Positions 43,694-55,193 of a DNA stretch of 64,000 nt are shown here, piece by piece (positions within the stretch are counted from its first letter, which is position 1; each line of letters starts with the position of its first letter). The DNA comes from Stagonosporopsis chrysanthemi (lineage: Eukaryota; Ascomycota; Dothideomycetes; Pleosporales; Didymellaceae), in contig JAFISE010000067.1 of the NCBI GenBank assembly GCA_022560025.1, forward strand, positions 1 through 64,000. Reading direction: 5' to 3'. A program made the position numbers and the translations under genes. Below the pieces are notes generated by a model. The model did not search any database, had not been told where the DNA came from, and saw only the letters and a list, made by a program, of their open reading frames with translations.

Positions 43694-45269
43694 CTAGTCA
43701 CTGTGACTGCGCTGCTGAAGGGCTAGGAAATCACCATACCACGCTTCCTCAGTGATCACTTGATGCACCGGAGACTGATCGCCGCATAAGTTCCAGCTGT
43801 ACTCACGCGGGCGAACTATCGTTGTTAGCATGTTTGCGTGAGAGGGTCTCAGAGCACTTACAGGTCGTGTCGATGCCAGGCGGAGGCCCACGAGTAGACC
43901 AATGAGATGTAGGCCGTGCCTCGGCTGGAAGAGTCATAGGAGGTCCAGTGATGATTTGTCCAGGTCCTTCAATACCAAAGGGCATGGGCAATAAGGTGCG
44001 CTGCTGACTCATAAAACGTTCCGAAAGCTCGTGTCGCGACAAGCCCCACTTAAGCTCATTACTGTCCACTTTGCGCGTACAATAGGTGTTGGGGCTGGGC
44101 TTGTGTTGTTCAACCTGTCGCGCGCGCAGCGTAGATGTCATCTGCTGCAGGTCGTCGTGTCCCCTTCCAAGCCGATCCGACAGGACAGGAAAGTCGGTGG
44201 CACTGCTGGTGCTGAGATTAGATAGGTCCGAGCCCCCAGCGATACTCCCTGATGTTGGCCGGAGGCCCTCGCGGGTGGATATATCTGGTGCAAATGAAGG
44301 AACGATGGAGGTGACAGTATGAGATCTCGAAGACCGGAAAGTGACAACAACCTCGTGGGACGAGGGTACGAAGCCGTATTCGTCGACTTAACATATGTCA
44401 GCAAAACATTCCACATCGCCGCCAAGCGCAGCAAATGCTTGCGGTGCAGTGCAGCATATCGGAACATGGAGGTCTACTCACCATTATGGAAGATCTTCGG
44501 CGCCTCCAAAGTAACCTTTCTTCCCTGCATCGGGACGTCTTTGAGATTGTACAGAGCATCGTCTCGCTCTTGGGCGGATGTGAGCATGACAAAAGCCGTA
44601 GGATTAGGGGCCTGAGTGCTGGGGTCGAGGGGGCGCTTGACATCTACGACTGTGTATCCAACAAAGAATAAGCGGAAGGATGCTTCGTTGACTTCCGGAC
44701 CCTGGCCAACATTGTTCATGAACAAAATGCGATTGTTCAAAGCTCGTTCCTGCGCATTCTGCTTTCGGGTAGGGACCAGTGCATGAGGGCGAGTCGAAAG
44801 GACACCAAGAGAGGGAAAGGCTTTAACATCGCCCATTGCCGGAAGGGCATGACTGTCTGCATCTTTGACATCGACCACCTGAGCTCCAGCGGTGTAAGTG
44901 GGTCGGATTTTGTCACCGGACGTAGAGACTATACTATACATCAGTGTAGTCTGCAAGGTCATGCCAGGATTATTTACCGCTGAAACCACTTTGAGCAGGC
45001 AATACCGTGATCTCACGATCGAGAAGTCGTCGGCCAGAAAGCGTTTGTGCGTTGATGCGCTCCTGCTCGGTTGCAAAGAGGACGTAGCCGATAGTGTTCT
45101 TCTTGCTCTTCGTGTTCACTGCGCGAACAAAGTCGACAATTGTGTAGCCCTCACCAAAGAAGTCGCGGACATTGTCCTTGTTAGCCGAATAATGTAGGTT
45201 GACTAGGCGTACAACGCGGTCCTCGGGACGTCCCGTGTCTCCAATCGCGAGCTGAAACCCCCGGTTCAT
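43694..45269 (-). CDS. RNA-binding protein with two RRM-like domains
   Basis: 461-aa protein in four exons: 44978-45269, 44482-44928, 43862-44386, 43694-43815 (introns 49, 95 and 46 bp, GT-AG). RRM1 (about residues 18-92) shows RVVRLVNLHYSANKDNVRDF as the RNP2 side and NTIGYVLFAT as the RNP1 side. A second RRM-like domain lies after residue 140 (NNRILFMNNVGQG... and AFVMLTSAQERDDAL). The remainder is Ser/Thr/Pro-rich and probably disordered, ending LALQQRSHSD. The specific RNA target is unknown and I cannot name an orthologue. The start ATG at 45269 is 17 residues ahead of RRM1. Confidence 0.8.
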
Positions 45270-48200
45270 CGTACCTCAGATTCGAAATGTTGGACAAAAA
45301 TGTGTGTGAGGGCTCGAGTTGAGGTACTGGTGAATTCGCGAAGTCGAGAGATTGTTGTGTTTGTTTGTGGTAAACCAAGCATTTCCTCATACGTCGAAGG
45401 AGCAAACGGAGACGAATATGCCACGCACTACAAATCACGACCATCTTCTTCGAGTGAAAGATCTAAGAAGTGAAACGATTGTGCGGTGTGGTCTCCCATG
45501 GAATCAATGGAAACATACCGATATACATGTTGCGATATTCAGAGTCGCGTTGCATTGCAGGGAAGCTCAGCCTTGGACTGTAGATGTTTAAGGATTGGCC
45601 TCGGAAAATCCCCTACGGCCGCCTGCCCCAGTAGTAATGCGAATGACGGTCATGTTCGTGGAGGTCACTCACTCCGTACATTTTCTAAAGCTTAGCCGAC
45701 GTCTCCACGCTGTCGACAACGTAGAAGAAGACGTCAGGGGCTGAAGGCCCTTTCAAGACCTCGAATCTGCGGACTACTCGCGCGAAACACACCACTCGCA
45801 CGCATTTTATTGATTTCCGGCAACAGAATCTAACACAAGGACTGCCAGTATGGGAAAAGCGACGACTGGTGTCGAAGTGAGAGATGGCAGGTGGGTTTCG
45901 GCCGAAAAAAATGCGGCTAGCGCGGCCGTCAAGCGTCGACCGTTGCCAGATCCAAACGAGGGGCGCGACGCGACTCAACACCAACACCTCCTCTACACCA
46001 CTACTCGAATGACACAAAACTACAAAAGACGCATCATCTTTCAGAATTTCTTACCCTGACGGCGATTGTAGCCTTCGCATATGTCCACCATCCACGCGAT
46101 TGATCTTTTGCTACATGAGCTTTCTCCATCAACCGTATCATTTGATCAAAAACTCCATGCTGACCTGGGTTCAGGCGACAAGTCCTCAGGAAACATGGTC
46201 TGAACACTGCATTCCATCCGTGGACAGGGACGCGATGAGCCTTGACCTTCCTCACCTCTGCAAACTTCACCGTGTTGACATCCCCACCTTACTCGTTCAA
46301 CGTTGCCTTTCCAGGTCATTCTTTCAGATGTTCGTATGACGATCCCTGCGCCTGTCGTCTCGTACACCTTTCTTGCATAGCTTGCTGGTCCTTTAGGGCA
46401 ACTACCAATAGCCACTGCCTTGCAAGTTGCACACTTGATTAGCGGAAATTTTCAGAGACCCGTCGGCCACTGTTCTACGTACAGCAATATTTCACGATAC
46501 ACGAGGAGTCGCCACTGTGGAGAATCCACCCTTCCTTGCACCGTCGAATTCCCTAGCGGCGACGGTCCGCTCCAGGAGTGTTCTCTGGGGCAAGATCCTG
46601 CAAGGATGAGATCGCATCTCCACTGTCCGTGGGTTACTGTTATGGTGTATCCTGGTCTAGACCCGGCAACTTTCTTTCCTAGGCTCGACACCATGGCACT
46701 CCAACATTTCCATGGCTCGAAATTGGCAAGATTGCCGGCTCATCGTGGATCAGGTCTGGCTATTATGTCGGTGTAGGGCTCGTGGACATCTAGACACGCG
46801 CAAGCCGTGGCCGTTCAACTCGCATATGATCGACACAATCGCGAGCATGCCCCTCAGCCACGCGCTCTGTACGAGTTAAAACAGCATGGTCAAGTGATGA
46901 GCTCCTCATGCAAGGCATAGCTTACGCGCAGATCTAAGGAGACTAAGGCTGAATCTAGGCGACGAATTTTGAAGATTGGGACTGAAGTTGTACCAGGCAT
47001 GTTTTTCGAAAGTTGGCACGACACAGGCAAACGACTCTATTTCCCTTGCCAGATCCGGTGACAGAACGCTACGGCACGGCTCGTTGTTGGACGACCCCGG
47101 AAGAGACGAGACACCCACGACCACAGTCTGAGGCCGGCGAAGCGAAGATCCCAAGGATCTGGGTCTGCGGCAAGTGGGACTTGACTTGTGGCAAAAGCTG
47201 TAACAGCGGAAGCTGGTGTCCAAGCGACGATAGGCCCCACAGTAGCAGCCCTCGTCCCGCTTATGGTCCAGTGTGGGAGATAACGTTCGCCACTAGATAC
47301 GGAACACGGTGACCAAGTCGATCAATGCGTTCTAGAATGTGCAATGAACACCACGAGCTCTAGATAATGTGTCTGCGTGGAGAGAGAGATATGGAGACGT
47401 GTCAGCTACCCCAGTCGTGTGGGATACGAAGTGAGGCGGTCAACGGACTGGACTGCCCCTGTAGACGATGTACACACCTGTGGTCCAATGTAGGCCTCCG
47501 ATTCGGCGCACATTGAGACGCGTTCCTGCTTGTACCACCGCCTGACATCGATTTACTCTTAACCAAGGTCAAACGTGGGTGACTGGACAGCAAGGGGATG
47601 TTGAAGATACGATGGCGCGGAGGATGGCGCCATTCGTGAATCAATACTTGCAATCAATACTTTTTACAAACTTTGTTGCGATTTTGCCAAAGCTACGGAG
47701 ACCGCTCTTTCGTCTCGTCCCTCCAGGTGCTCTGCCCTACGACAGACAACCGTGCGTTTTCGCCATCGCCCGAAATTTCTTATCATGGATCCAGCCCCCA
47801 CGGCTCCGCTCCCGGCAGCAAATAAGTGGGTAAGATTAACCGTGCATGGAAGCGATGTTCCTGGGTGGAGCTAACCGCCACGCGCCAGGAGCCTCAACCT
47901 GGCTCGGCGACACTGGCCGGGCGCGCCCCAAGGCTGTCAAAGACGTTGTCACCCAATCGAAACCCCACGATAAGCCGCTAGCCAATTCTTTCGAGGCTGA
48001 AAAAAATTCGAACCTTCCCTTGCAGATGGACGGACCTGATGCGGCGGATGCGCCTTCCAATTCCCCACCGAAACCGCACCGGGGTACCGGCTTCCCTGAT
48101 GTGGCGGCGCTGTGATGCCCGCGCTATGGACGATTTACGACTGAGGATGCGGCGCGAGGGCCCACGGCCCCTTTCTTGCGCGGACAGAGCTCGGAGACGG

Positions 48201-48624
48201 GCGTCGTCAGCTATGAAAAAGCAGCAGCTAGAAGTGAGGATTGGTAATGGAAAAGGCTTTCACGTGGGCGGATTTGGGTTGGAATGGCAACGTTGTGCGT
48301 TCACAACTAACATTTGATCCAAAATTAGCAGATCCGATCCTAGGAAGCTGGTCACCTGGACTGCCCCTATAGCTAAATTTCCGAATTTGTTGACCGCCAG
48401 TCTGGTCGCCATTGCCGTGCACCTTCTGTGTCGGGGAAGAATGTCAGAGCGAAAGTAAAGCCTCCCGTGTTCCAGGTCTTCTCCACACGTTCCATCGAAA
48501 ATACATCACGCCTTAGTCAATCACCCACATCCGTGCGTCAGACCCACTATGGCCCCTCTGAAAAAAGACAAAAAGCTGGACAGTCCCATCCACTTTGAGG
48601 CGGTCAACGTTCAATCTCTTCACA
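45270..48624. other. 3.35-kb gene-poor intergenic region
   Basis: Several 60-118 codon open frames on both strands, none with recognisable domains or consistent splice sites. The last ~100 bp is the mannitol dehydrogenase leader. Confidence 0.5.
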
Positions 48625-50364
48625 ATGGCTTCTCTCAACCTTGCAAAGCAGGCGAAATTCGCCGTGTCTCTGGCACAGAGGCAGTCTACTTCAACCCTGC
48701 GATCCTCCCTCAGACCTTTCCCTCGATCCATCACAGCGAGGACACACTCCACAAACTCGACAACTCCCTCCAAGGTTTCCGTCGCCCAAACCACACAACA
48801 GAAGCAGCACACTGCTACCACAGCACTCCCCCAAACCCGCCAATACTCACAAGCAGCCGCTGTTATGCCTCACGCTACTGAGCCCCAGTCGCTCAAGCTC
48901 AATAATGCCAACTTGTCTGAGTTGGAGAACTGCACCATTCCCACCTACGACAGGGCCAATGTCAAGCACGGCATTGTTCATGTCGGCGTTGGTGGCTTCC
49001 ACCGCGCCCATTTGGCCGTCTATGTCGACAGCCTCCTTGAGCAGCTCAAGCTCAAGGACTGGGCTATCTGCGGTGTTGGTCTGCAGCCCTTTGATGCCGA
49101 GATGAAGAACGCTCTTGTCCCCCAGGACAATCTCTACACAGTCATCGAGCGTTCTGCCCCTGGATCCAAGGCCCGCGTCATTGGCAGTATCACAGACTAC
49201 CTTTTTGCTCCCGACAACGCCGAGGCTGTCATCGCGAAGATGGCTCACGCCGACACTCACATCGTCTCCATGACCATCACAGAGAGCGGCTACTTCTACA
49301 ATGAGAACACCCATCAGCTCATGACAGAGCACCCCGACATGGCTGCCGACCTTGCTGGTGCCTCCCCTCCCCGTACGTTCTTTGGCTTCGTATATGCTGC
49401 GCTGGCGCGGCGCTACGAGGCTGGCCTGAAGCCCTTCACTGTTCTGTCCTGCGACAATATGCAAAAGAACGGCCACATCACCCGCGACATGCTTCTCGCC
49501 TTCGCTAAGCACCGCGACCCTGATGTTGCTGCATGGCTTGCTCAGAACGGTGCTTTCCCCAACTCCATGGTCGACCGCATCACCCCAAGGACCGTTGAGG
49601 AGGATGTTGTCAGCCTCCGTGAGGAGTTCGGCGTCGAGGATGCATGGCCTGTCGTCACCGAGCCTTTCAGCCAGTGGGTCGTCGAGGATAAGTTCTGCGA
49701 TGGCCGCCCTGCCTTCGAGAAGGTTGGTGTCCAGGTTGTCAAGGACGTCAAGAACGTTGAGGAGTTCGAGCTCATGAAGCTCCGCCTGCTCAACGCTTCT
49801 CACACTGCCATGGGTTACTCTGGTTACCTTGCTGGATTCAAGTACATCCACGAGACCATCGGCCACCCCATCTTCGGCAAGTACATCACCAACATGATGA
49901 ACGAGGAGGTCAAGCCTCTGCTTCCTAAGATCCCCGGTGTCGATGTCGACGAGTACATTGCGACCCTCATCGGCCGCTTCTCCAACCCTACCCTCAAAGA
50001 CGAGATCACCCGTATCTGCCTCGGCGGCTCCGGCAAGCTGCCCCAGTTCATCATGCCCTCCATCGCCGAGCAGATCGTTGCTGGCGGCCCCCTCCGCCGC
50101 CTTACTATCGCCACTGCCGCCTGGTTCCGTTACCTCCGCGGTGTTGACGAGCAGGGCCGCGACTTCCAGCTGTCTTTCGACCCCAGAAACGATGAGCTGC
50201 AGCACATTGCCCGCGATGAGGGCAACCCAATGAAGCTTCTCAGCATCAAGGACCTCTTCGGTGACGATCTCCGTGGCGATGAGCGCTTCGTCAAGGAGCT
50301 CACTGAGGCCTACAACGCTCTCGAGCGTGACGGTGCTATGAAGACCATTGAGAAAGCTGCATAG
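48625..50364 (+). CDS. Mannitol 2-dehydrogenase with presequence-like extension
   Basis: NAD-dependent D-mannitol to D-fructose oxidoreductase of the polyol-specific long-chain dehydrogenase family. The core starts at the ATG at 48865 (MPHATEP) and runs 499 aa, the usual family length: nucleotide-binding VHVGVGGFHRAH, catalytic KLRLLNASHTAMGY (Lys, Asn, His). An in-frame ATG at 48625 (context CACAATGGC) adds 80 residues rich in Ser, Thr, Arg, Ala and nearly without acidic residues, ending TRQYSQAAAV, which looks like a mitochondrial presequence. Intronless. Codons are strongly GC-ending, consistent with high expression; the same bias produces a 534-codon antisense shadow frame. It probably works in the mannitol cycle or carbon storage. 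Confidence 0.93.
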   Translation: MASLNLAKQAKFAVSLAQRQSTSTLRSSLRPFPRSITARTHSTNSTTPSKVSVAQTTQQKQHTATTALPQTRQYSQAAAVMPHATEPQSLKLNNANLSELENCTIPTYDRANVKHGIVHVGVGGFHRAHLAVYVDSLLEQLKLKDWAICGVGLQPFDAEMKNALVPQDNLYTVIERSAPGSKARVIGSITDYLFAPDNAEAVIAKMAHADTHIVSMTITESGYFYNENTHQLMTEHPDMAADLAGASPPRTFFGFVYAALARRYEAGLKPFTVLSCDNMQKNGHITRDMLLAFAKHRDPDVAAWLAQNGAFPNSMVDRITPRTVEEDVVSLREEFGVEDAWPVVTEPFSQWVVEDKFCDGRPAFEKVGVQVVKDVKNVEEFELMKLRLLNASHTAMGYSGYLAGFKYIHETIGHPIFGKYITNMMNEEVKPLLPKIPGVDVDEYIATLIGRFSNPTLKDEITRICLGGSGKLPQFIMPSIAEQIVAGGPLRRLTIATAAWFRYLRGVDEQGRDFQLSFDPRNDELQHIARDEGNPMKLLSIKDLFGDDLRGDERFVKELTEAYNALERDGAMKTIEKAA

Positions 50365-51683
50365 ACTTCTTGTTATTAGCGATTGAGCGATTGAGGTTAT
50401 GGGAACCAAGACTTTCGAGATGATACCACCTAATATTCGGATACAAAGCATTAGACGGCGATTTGGCGCAAGGAAAAGTCACAACATTTAGCGATAGAAA
50501 GCGTTGCATTGCGCTGGATTTTACAATTTCACACATTGACACTGGTCAAACAAACAATGTTCTCTCCATCTTGACCGCCGTGAGCGTACCCATCCTGCAA
50601 CCCCATCGCAACACCGGCTCCCCTCTGATTCTCACTCACAAACCTTTTCCAGGCACAATCCTACATGCAGGCGTCATGACGTCATAGGTTGATCGCTATC
50701 ACTTCTATCTTGTAAAGTCGGTGTACGCCCCACATGCTCGTCATGGCGTAGCCCAACAACACCATGATGCGCGCGCGGGTGTTCCATCAGCGTCCATCGC
50801 CCTCCAGCGGGCTGTCAAACAGAAGACAAACCGAAACTCCTTGGCTGAGGCATCCATGAAGCGTGTCGCAAACATCGCCGAGTTGGTGCGCGACGGCACG
50901 GGAGGGCGCCGATTATACAGCAACACCCACGGTGGTCCTTGTATGGTTCCGCTTACCTCCGTCGATGGCGAAACGAATCTTCAAGGCTGCGATACGTGGT
51001 GCTGCTTGGCGGGGCATTTGCTTACCCGTCGGGCTGGTGCTGGTGCTTGTGATAGCGGCCTGCCGCTTTGGCATCGGAGGGGCTTGCGAGGCTTGCAGAG
51101 ATATCTTCTCGGCGTGGGCTTACACTGACCAGACAGGTGTAAGTATGCGTTGAGGCTCCTTCAAAAGATCTACTCCTGAACACAATCCGTGCCTGTGATT
51201 TTGCTTTCGTCGGGTTCCCGCTTCGCCTCTGTCCATATACTGAGCTGCAAGAATTTGGCATGATGATTTTATCTGCGCTCGCAGTGGTAGGCCAGGCCAC
51301 ATTGCATCAACAACAAAGCATTTCGATGCAAACACACGTCATTAATCACCAAGGACACATTTTCACCTACGTCGCATGGAAACGGGCTTAAGGATCATGG
51401 ACAACATTTCCGTTGCTGTTGCACATGTAGCTGACCTAACAACCGTAAACTCCGCTGCCTCGGGGCCTCGGGTCGAACCATCTTCCTACGAAAGTACGAT
51501 GTGAGGCTAGCGTGTTACCTTTTCGGGATGCTACAACTAAAATCTCACGATGTAGAGCTGCAATCAGGCAGGAGCCAGGAAGTACAAAATCGAACGCAGA
51601 GTATAGAATTGAAAACACATGGAACACAGTATTCGAATCTCAGTAGTCTTTTGTCCACAATCCTGAAATCTCGCAGCTTGATC
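50365..51683. other. 1.3-kb intergenic region, no gene
   Basis: Between the mannitol dehydrogenase stop and the NmrA-like start. Open frames up to 135 codons around 50721-51153 have no recognisable features. A possible tRNA-like segment near 51470 was examined and rejected. Confidence 0.5.
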
Positions 51684-52741
51684 ATGTCCTCTCAGCAAAC
51701 AAACCGCATCCGCAAGGTCGCCCTTATTGGTGTAAGAACACCGATACATCCTCAAAGCTCAACCCAGACTCACAAACCCAGGCCTCTGGACAAATCGGCT
51801 CTGTCATCCTCAAGTCCCTCCTCGCCACCAACGCACACGAAATCACCATCCTCGCCCGCCCAGAAAGCAAAGCCACCTTCCCTGTATCCCCCAACGTCCA
51901 GGTCACAACAGTTGACTATGCCTCCGAACCAGACCTGATATCCGCCCTGCGCGACCACGACTTCCTCATCATCACGCTCTCCGTCAGCGCCCCTCCAACG
52001 CTGCACTCTCAAATCGTCAACGCCGCCGCCAAAGCAGGTGTGCAATGGATCATGCCCAACTACTGGGCATTTGCGCTGGGCGAGCGCGGCAGCGCATTGG
52101 CCGCAGATCCCATGTTCAGCAGCTTTGGCAAGTACATCGACGACGTGCGCAATGTGTCCGTCGCGGAAGAAGGGGGCGTAAAGCCGCATTTCGTTGCGCT
52201 GTGCAACGGGTTCTGGTACGAGTTTAGCCTGGCCATGGGTGAGCCGTGGTTTGGGTTCGATATCAAGAATCGCAGGGTGACGTTGTATGACGAGGGGACG
52301 GTGAAAATAAGCACGAGTACGTGGGATTTGTGTGGCAAGGCTGTTGCGGCGCTCGCTTCGCTGCCGGTTGCTGGTGCAGGGGATGAGACCGCGCTGGAGG
52401 AGTTTAGGGATGGGGGTGCCACAATCGCAAGCTTTTTGATCAGCCAGAGAGATATGTTGGATAGTCTCAATCGTGTGCTAGGGACGACAGATGCCGATTG
52501 GGCTATCACGAAGCAGCCAGTGAAGGAGAGGTATCAAGAAGGTCTGCAGCAGTTGCAGGGAGGAGACCGGCTGGGTTTTGCGAAGGCAATGTACGCGAAA
52601 CTGTTCTTCCCTGGTGAAGGTGGCGATTATGAGACGGGACATACCTTGGACAACGAGAAACTGGGGCTACCGAAGGAGAACTTGGATGAGGCGACGAAGA
52701 GGGCGGTGGACATGCTGAAGAACGGCATGGGGATTCACTGA
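51684..52741 (+). CDS. NmrA-like / isoflavone-reductase-like NAD(P)-binding protein
   Basis: 335-aa atypical short-chain dehydrogenase. Exons 51684-51731 and 51782-52741; the 50-bp intron (GTAAGA donor, CAG acceptor) lies inside the Rossmann motif, and splicing gives VALIGASGQIGS. The fold continues with ITILARPES (second strand) and HDFLIITLSVSAPPTLHSQI. The conserved VQWIMPNYWAFALGE segment and the C-terminal region fit the fungal NmrA/CipA-like group. Members are cytosolic oxidoreductases or redox sensors; the substrate cannot be told. No targeting signal. Tail-to-tail with the galactose oxidase gene, with stops 158 bp apart. Confidence 0.84.
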
Positions 52742-52899
52742 GCCCGAGGTCGTCAAAGGTGGAGATATTCATGGGCAATAGTAGCATTGATGTCGGTTGC
52801 TTGGTATGTGGTTTCTGCGATAATAGGTTTGTATGTAAGGAATAAAATTGTGTACTTATGAAATGAAAGTAAGAGAGATTGTGCGACAGTAATGATCGA

Positions 52900-55193
52900 T
52901 CAGAGAGTGATCTTGACTGTTTGTGCAACACTAGGAACGCCAGCAGCATCAAGGACGAAGAGGTAGTAGTGTCCAGGGATGAGGATACCACTATCGTTTG
53001 GCAGAGTAGCGGTATACTGTGTATCGCTGCGAGCGATATTGGTCAACGGCACACGCCTCTGATCACTGTTGACCGAATGCGTGACGCTGCCAATGCGAAC
53101 CAAAGTAAATTTGGGATTAGAGGTGGAGGTGGTAATCCTTAGCTGGCCGCCAACCTTGACAGTCGTAGCACTCAGGCTCGATATCGTAGGGCGGGTTGCA
53201 ACGGAGCCGTCAGCATTGAAGAGATAAGGTGGTGAGAAAGTTTGGCCGTCGGCGTGATCAACAAGCTTGTTGCAGTTAACGGAGCTTCCGCCAACCTGAC
53301 CAATGTAGCAGAGACCACCACCTCCGCTGAAGACACGGCCATCGGGGAGGAGGATGCTGACAGAGTGGTAGTTGCGAGGGACTGCCTCTGCGGCAAGGGT
53401 CTTCCATGACTTGGTCGCGGGGTTGAAGAGCTCGGCCTGGAGAATGCCATCGGTGTCGGTGAAGACCAAAGAGCGACGCTGACCACCAGTGACGAGTACA
53501 GTGCCGTCGGGAAGTACGACAGCATTAGCGAAACCGCGAGGGTATGCCATGTCAGGAGCACGCTCAACGGTAGCAGGCTGGCCGTATTCACCGAGACTGA
53601 TCAAGTGGGCACGATTATTAGCATCCGAGTTGGTATAGTCAGGCGAACCACCGGCAGTGAGGATCTTGCCAGGCTCATACATAACGAAGATTCCGCACAT
53701 GGCGTTGACAGTGTCGCGTGTGCCTGCCGCGATTTGATCACCGTTGCCAAGCGCGCTGTACCAGTTCATAGCCATTGATGGACCAGCCTGGAATATCGAC
53801 TTTAAAGGTTTTAGCGTGGAAATTGTTACAATCTAAGAGAGAACATACCTGATTTTTCCATGCAAACAGCCAAGCATGGTTATCTTCTCTCCAAATGCCT
53901 TCGCGGTCAACAGTAAGCATAGGCCCAACCCTTGCGCCAGGAAGTGCCTTCCAGGAGTTGGTCTGAGGAGAGTAAACCTCCCCATCCTTGCCCTGTCGAG
54001 GGCCTGAGTAGGCGCCTCCAATAGTGAAGACACGGTTATCGCTTAGAGTCACGGACGTCTGATAACCACGAGCCACCAGAAGGTCTGGAGCCTGAGTAAA
54101 GGTGTTAGAGGCCGGATTGTAGAAGCTATTCTTCTTGGCGTCAGAGCCACCCTGGATGAGGACGCGACCGTCTTCCAAGGCACTAATGCCAGGGCAAAAC
54201 ATGTCATGGCCCTGGGAAGAGAAAATGTTAGTTCACTCGCTTGATTCATCCTAGGTACAACTTACTGTGTTGGCTACGGTGCGGCTGGAGACGGCGCCAC
54301 TATAACTTTAGTGAGTATCAGAACCTCAGACATTTCTGATCTGACTTACGTGTTGAAGTTGTAGTCAGCAAATTGCGTTCGTCCACCTTCGCCTCCGAAA
54401 GAATCGCTACCCCAGCTGGAGAAGACCATGAGCTGGCTTGACGAAGGAAATTGAGGTACAACATAGGCAGCTACAGGGATGACTGGCAGTCTGACCAGGT
54501 CCGACCAGGCGCCGTTTGTGGCAGGAGCAGCAGCGACATCTCGACGGATCACATCGAAGCGCTTATCGGTCGACCAGATTAAGGTGTTAGTTTTCGCGTC
54601 TACCTTGATATGGCACACAGATGCGGTGGCATCGTATACTGCTTGCACGCATGCATCGATTGTGGAACAACGTTGAGCACAGTCGTTCAATGTTGCTACA
54701 CCGTTGAGCATCTGTGCACTCCCACCACGGAGATCAGTGTCACGGCATATCTTGAAGGTATTCTGCACATCATCGGTTAGCACAAGGCAATCCCGAGGGT
54801 CGTTGTATTTACTCCATTGTTCGTGTATGTTGTCTCGGTATAAGGACACTTCGCAATGTTGATCTGTTCAGCCTGAATGACATCGAAACGTCCATTGGGT
54901 AGCCACTCAAGGCCAGCGTTGGCCTTGATGTGGCAGTTTCTCGTCTGTGTGTCGTAGACGGCCTTGAAACAGTTCAATGCCTTATCACAGAGCTGCGCAC
55001 ACGCTGTGTTGGAAGCCACATTAGGCGTGACTGACTGTGAAGCCCCAACGAGATCAGTGCCTGGGCAGACACGGTATCTGATTCCCTCAGTTCCTGTAAA
55101 CACTGTGTCAGTGGCAGGACATGCATTAATAGCAGCCGATGTTTTGAAAAGAACAACAGCGGAGAAAATAGCGACGACGTTGGGACGTAGCAT
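52900..55193 (-). CDS. Secreted PAN-PAN-galactose oxidase (AA5 copper-radical oxidase)
   Basis: 692-aa secreted protein in five exons: 54813-55193, 54350-54762, 54266-54299, 53849-54211, 52900-53787. A signal peptide (MLRPNVVAIFSAVVLFKTSA) is followed by two Cys-rich PAN/apple-like repeats (CFKAVYDTQTRNCHIKA and CVQAVYDATASVCHIKV), then the kelch-propeller oxidase. All galactose oxidase ligands and the Tyr-Cys cofactor are visible: Cys in HDMFCPGIS, Tyr in ARGYQTS, Tyr-His in RNYHSVS, and the last His in GSVTHSVNSDQRR. The enzyme would oxidise a primary alcohol to an aldehyde with O2, giving H2O2. Classical Fusarium galactose oxidase has a CBM32-type N-domain, so the PAN repeats are a different targeting module. 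Exon 3 is only 34 bp. Confidence 0.9.

Noticed and set aside
48847..50451. 534-codon open frame on the minus strand
   Set aside because: Exact antisense of the mannitol dehydrogenase gene; caused by its GC-ending codon bias. No family resemblance.
51465..51560. Possible minus-strand tRNA near GGTTCGACCC
   Set aside because: The T-arm and acceptor stems do not pair; only the B-box-like core matches.
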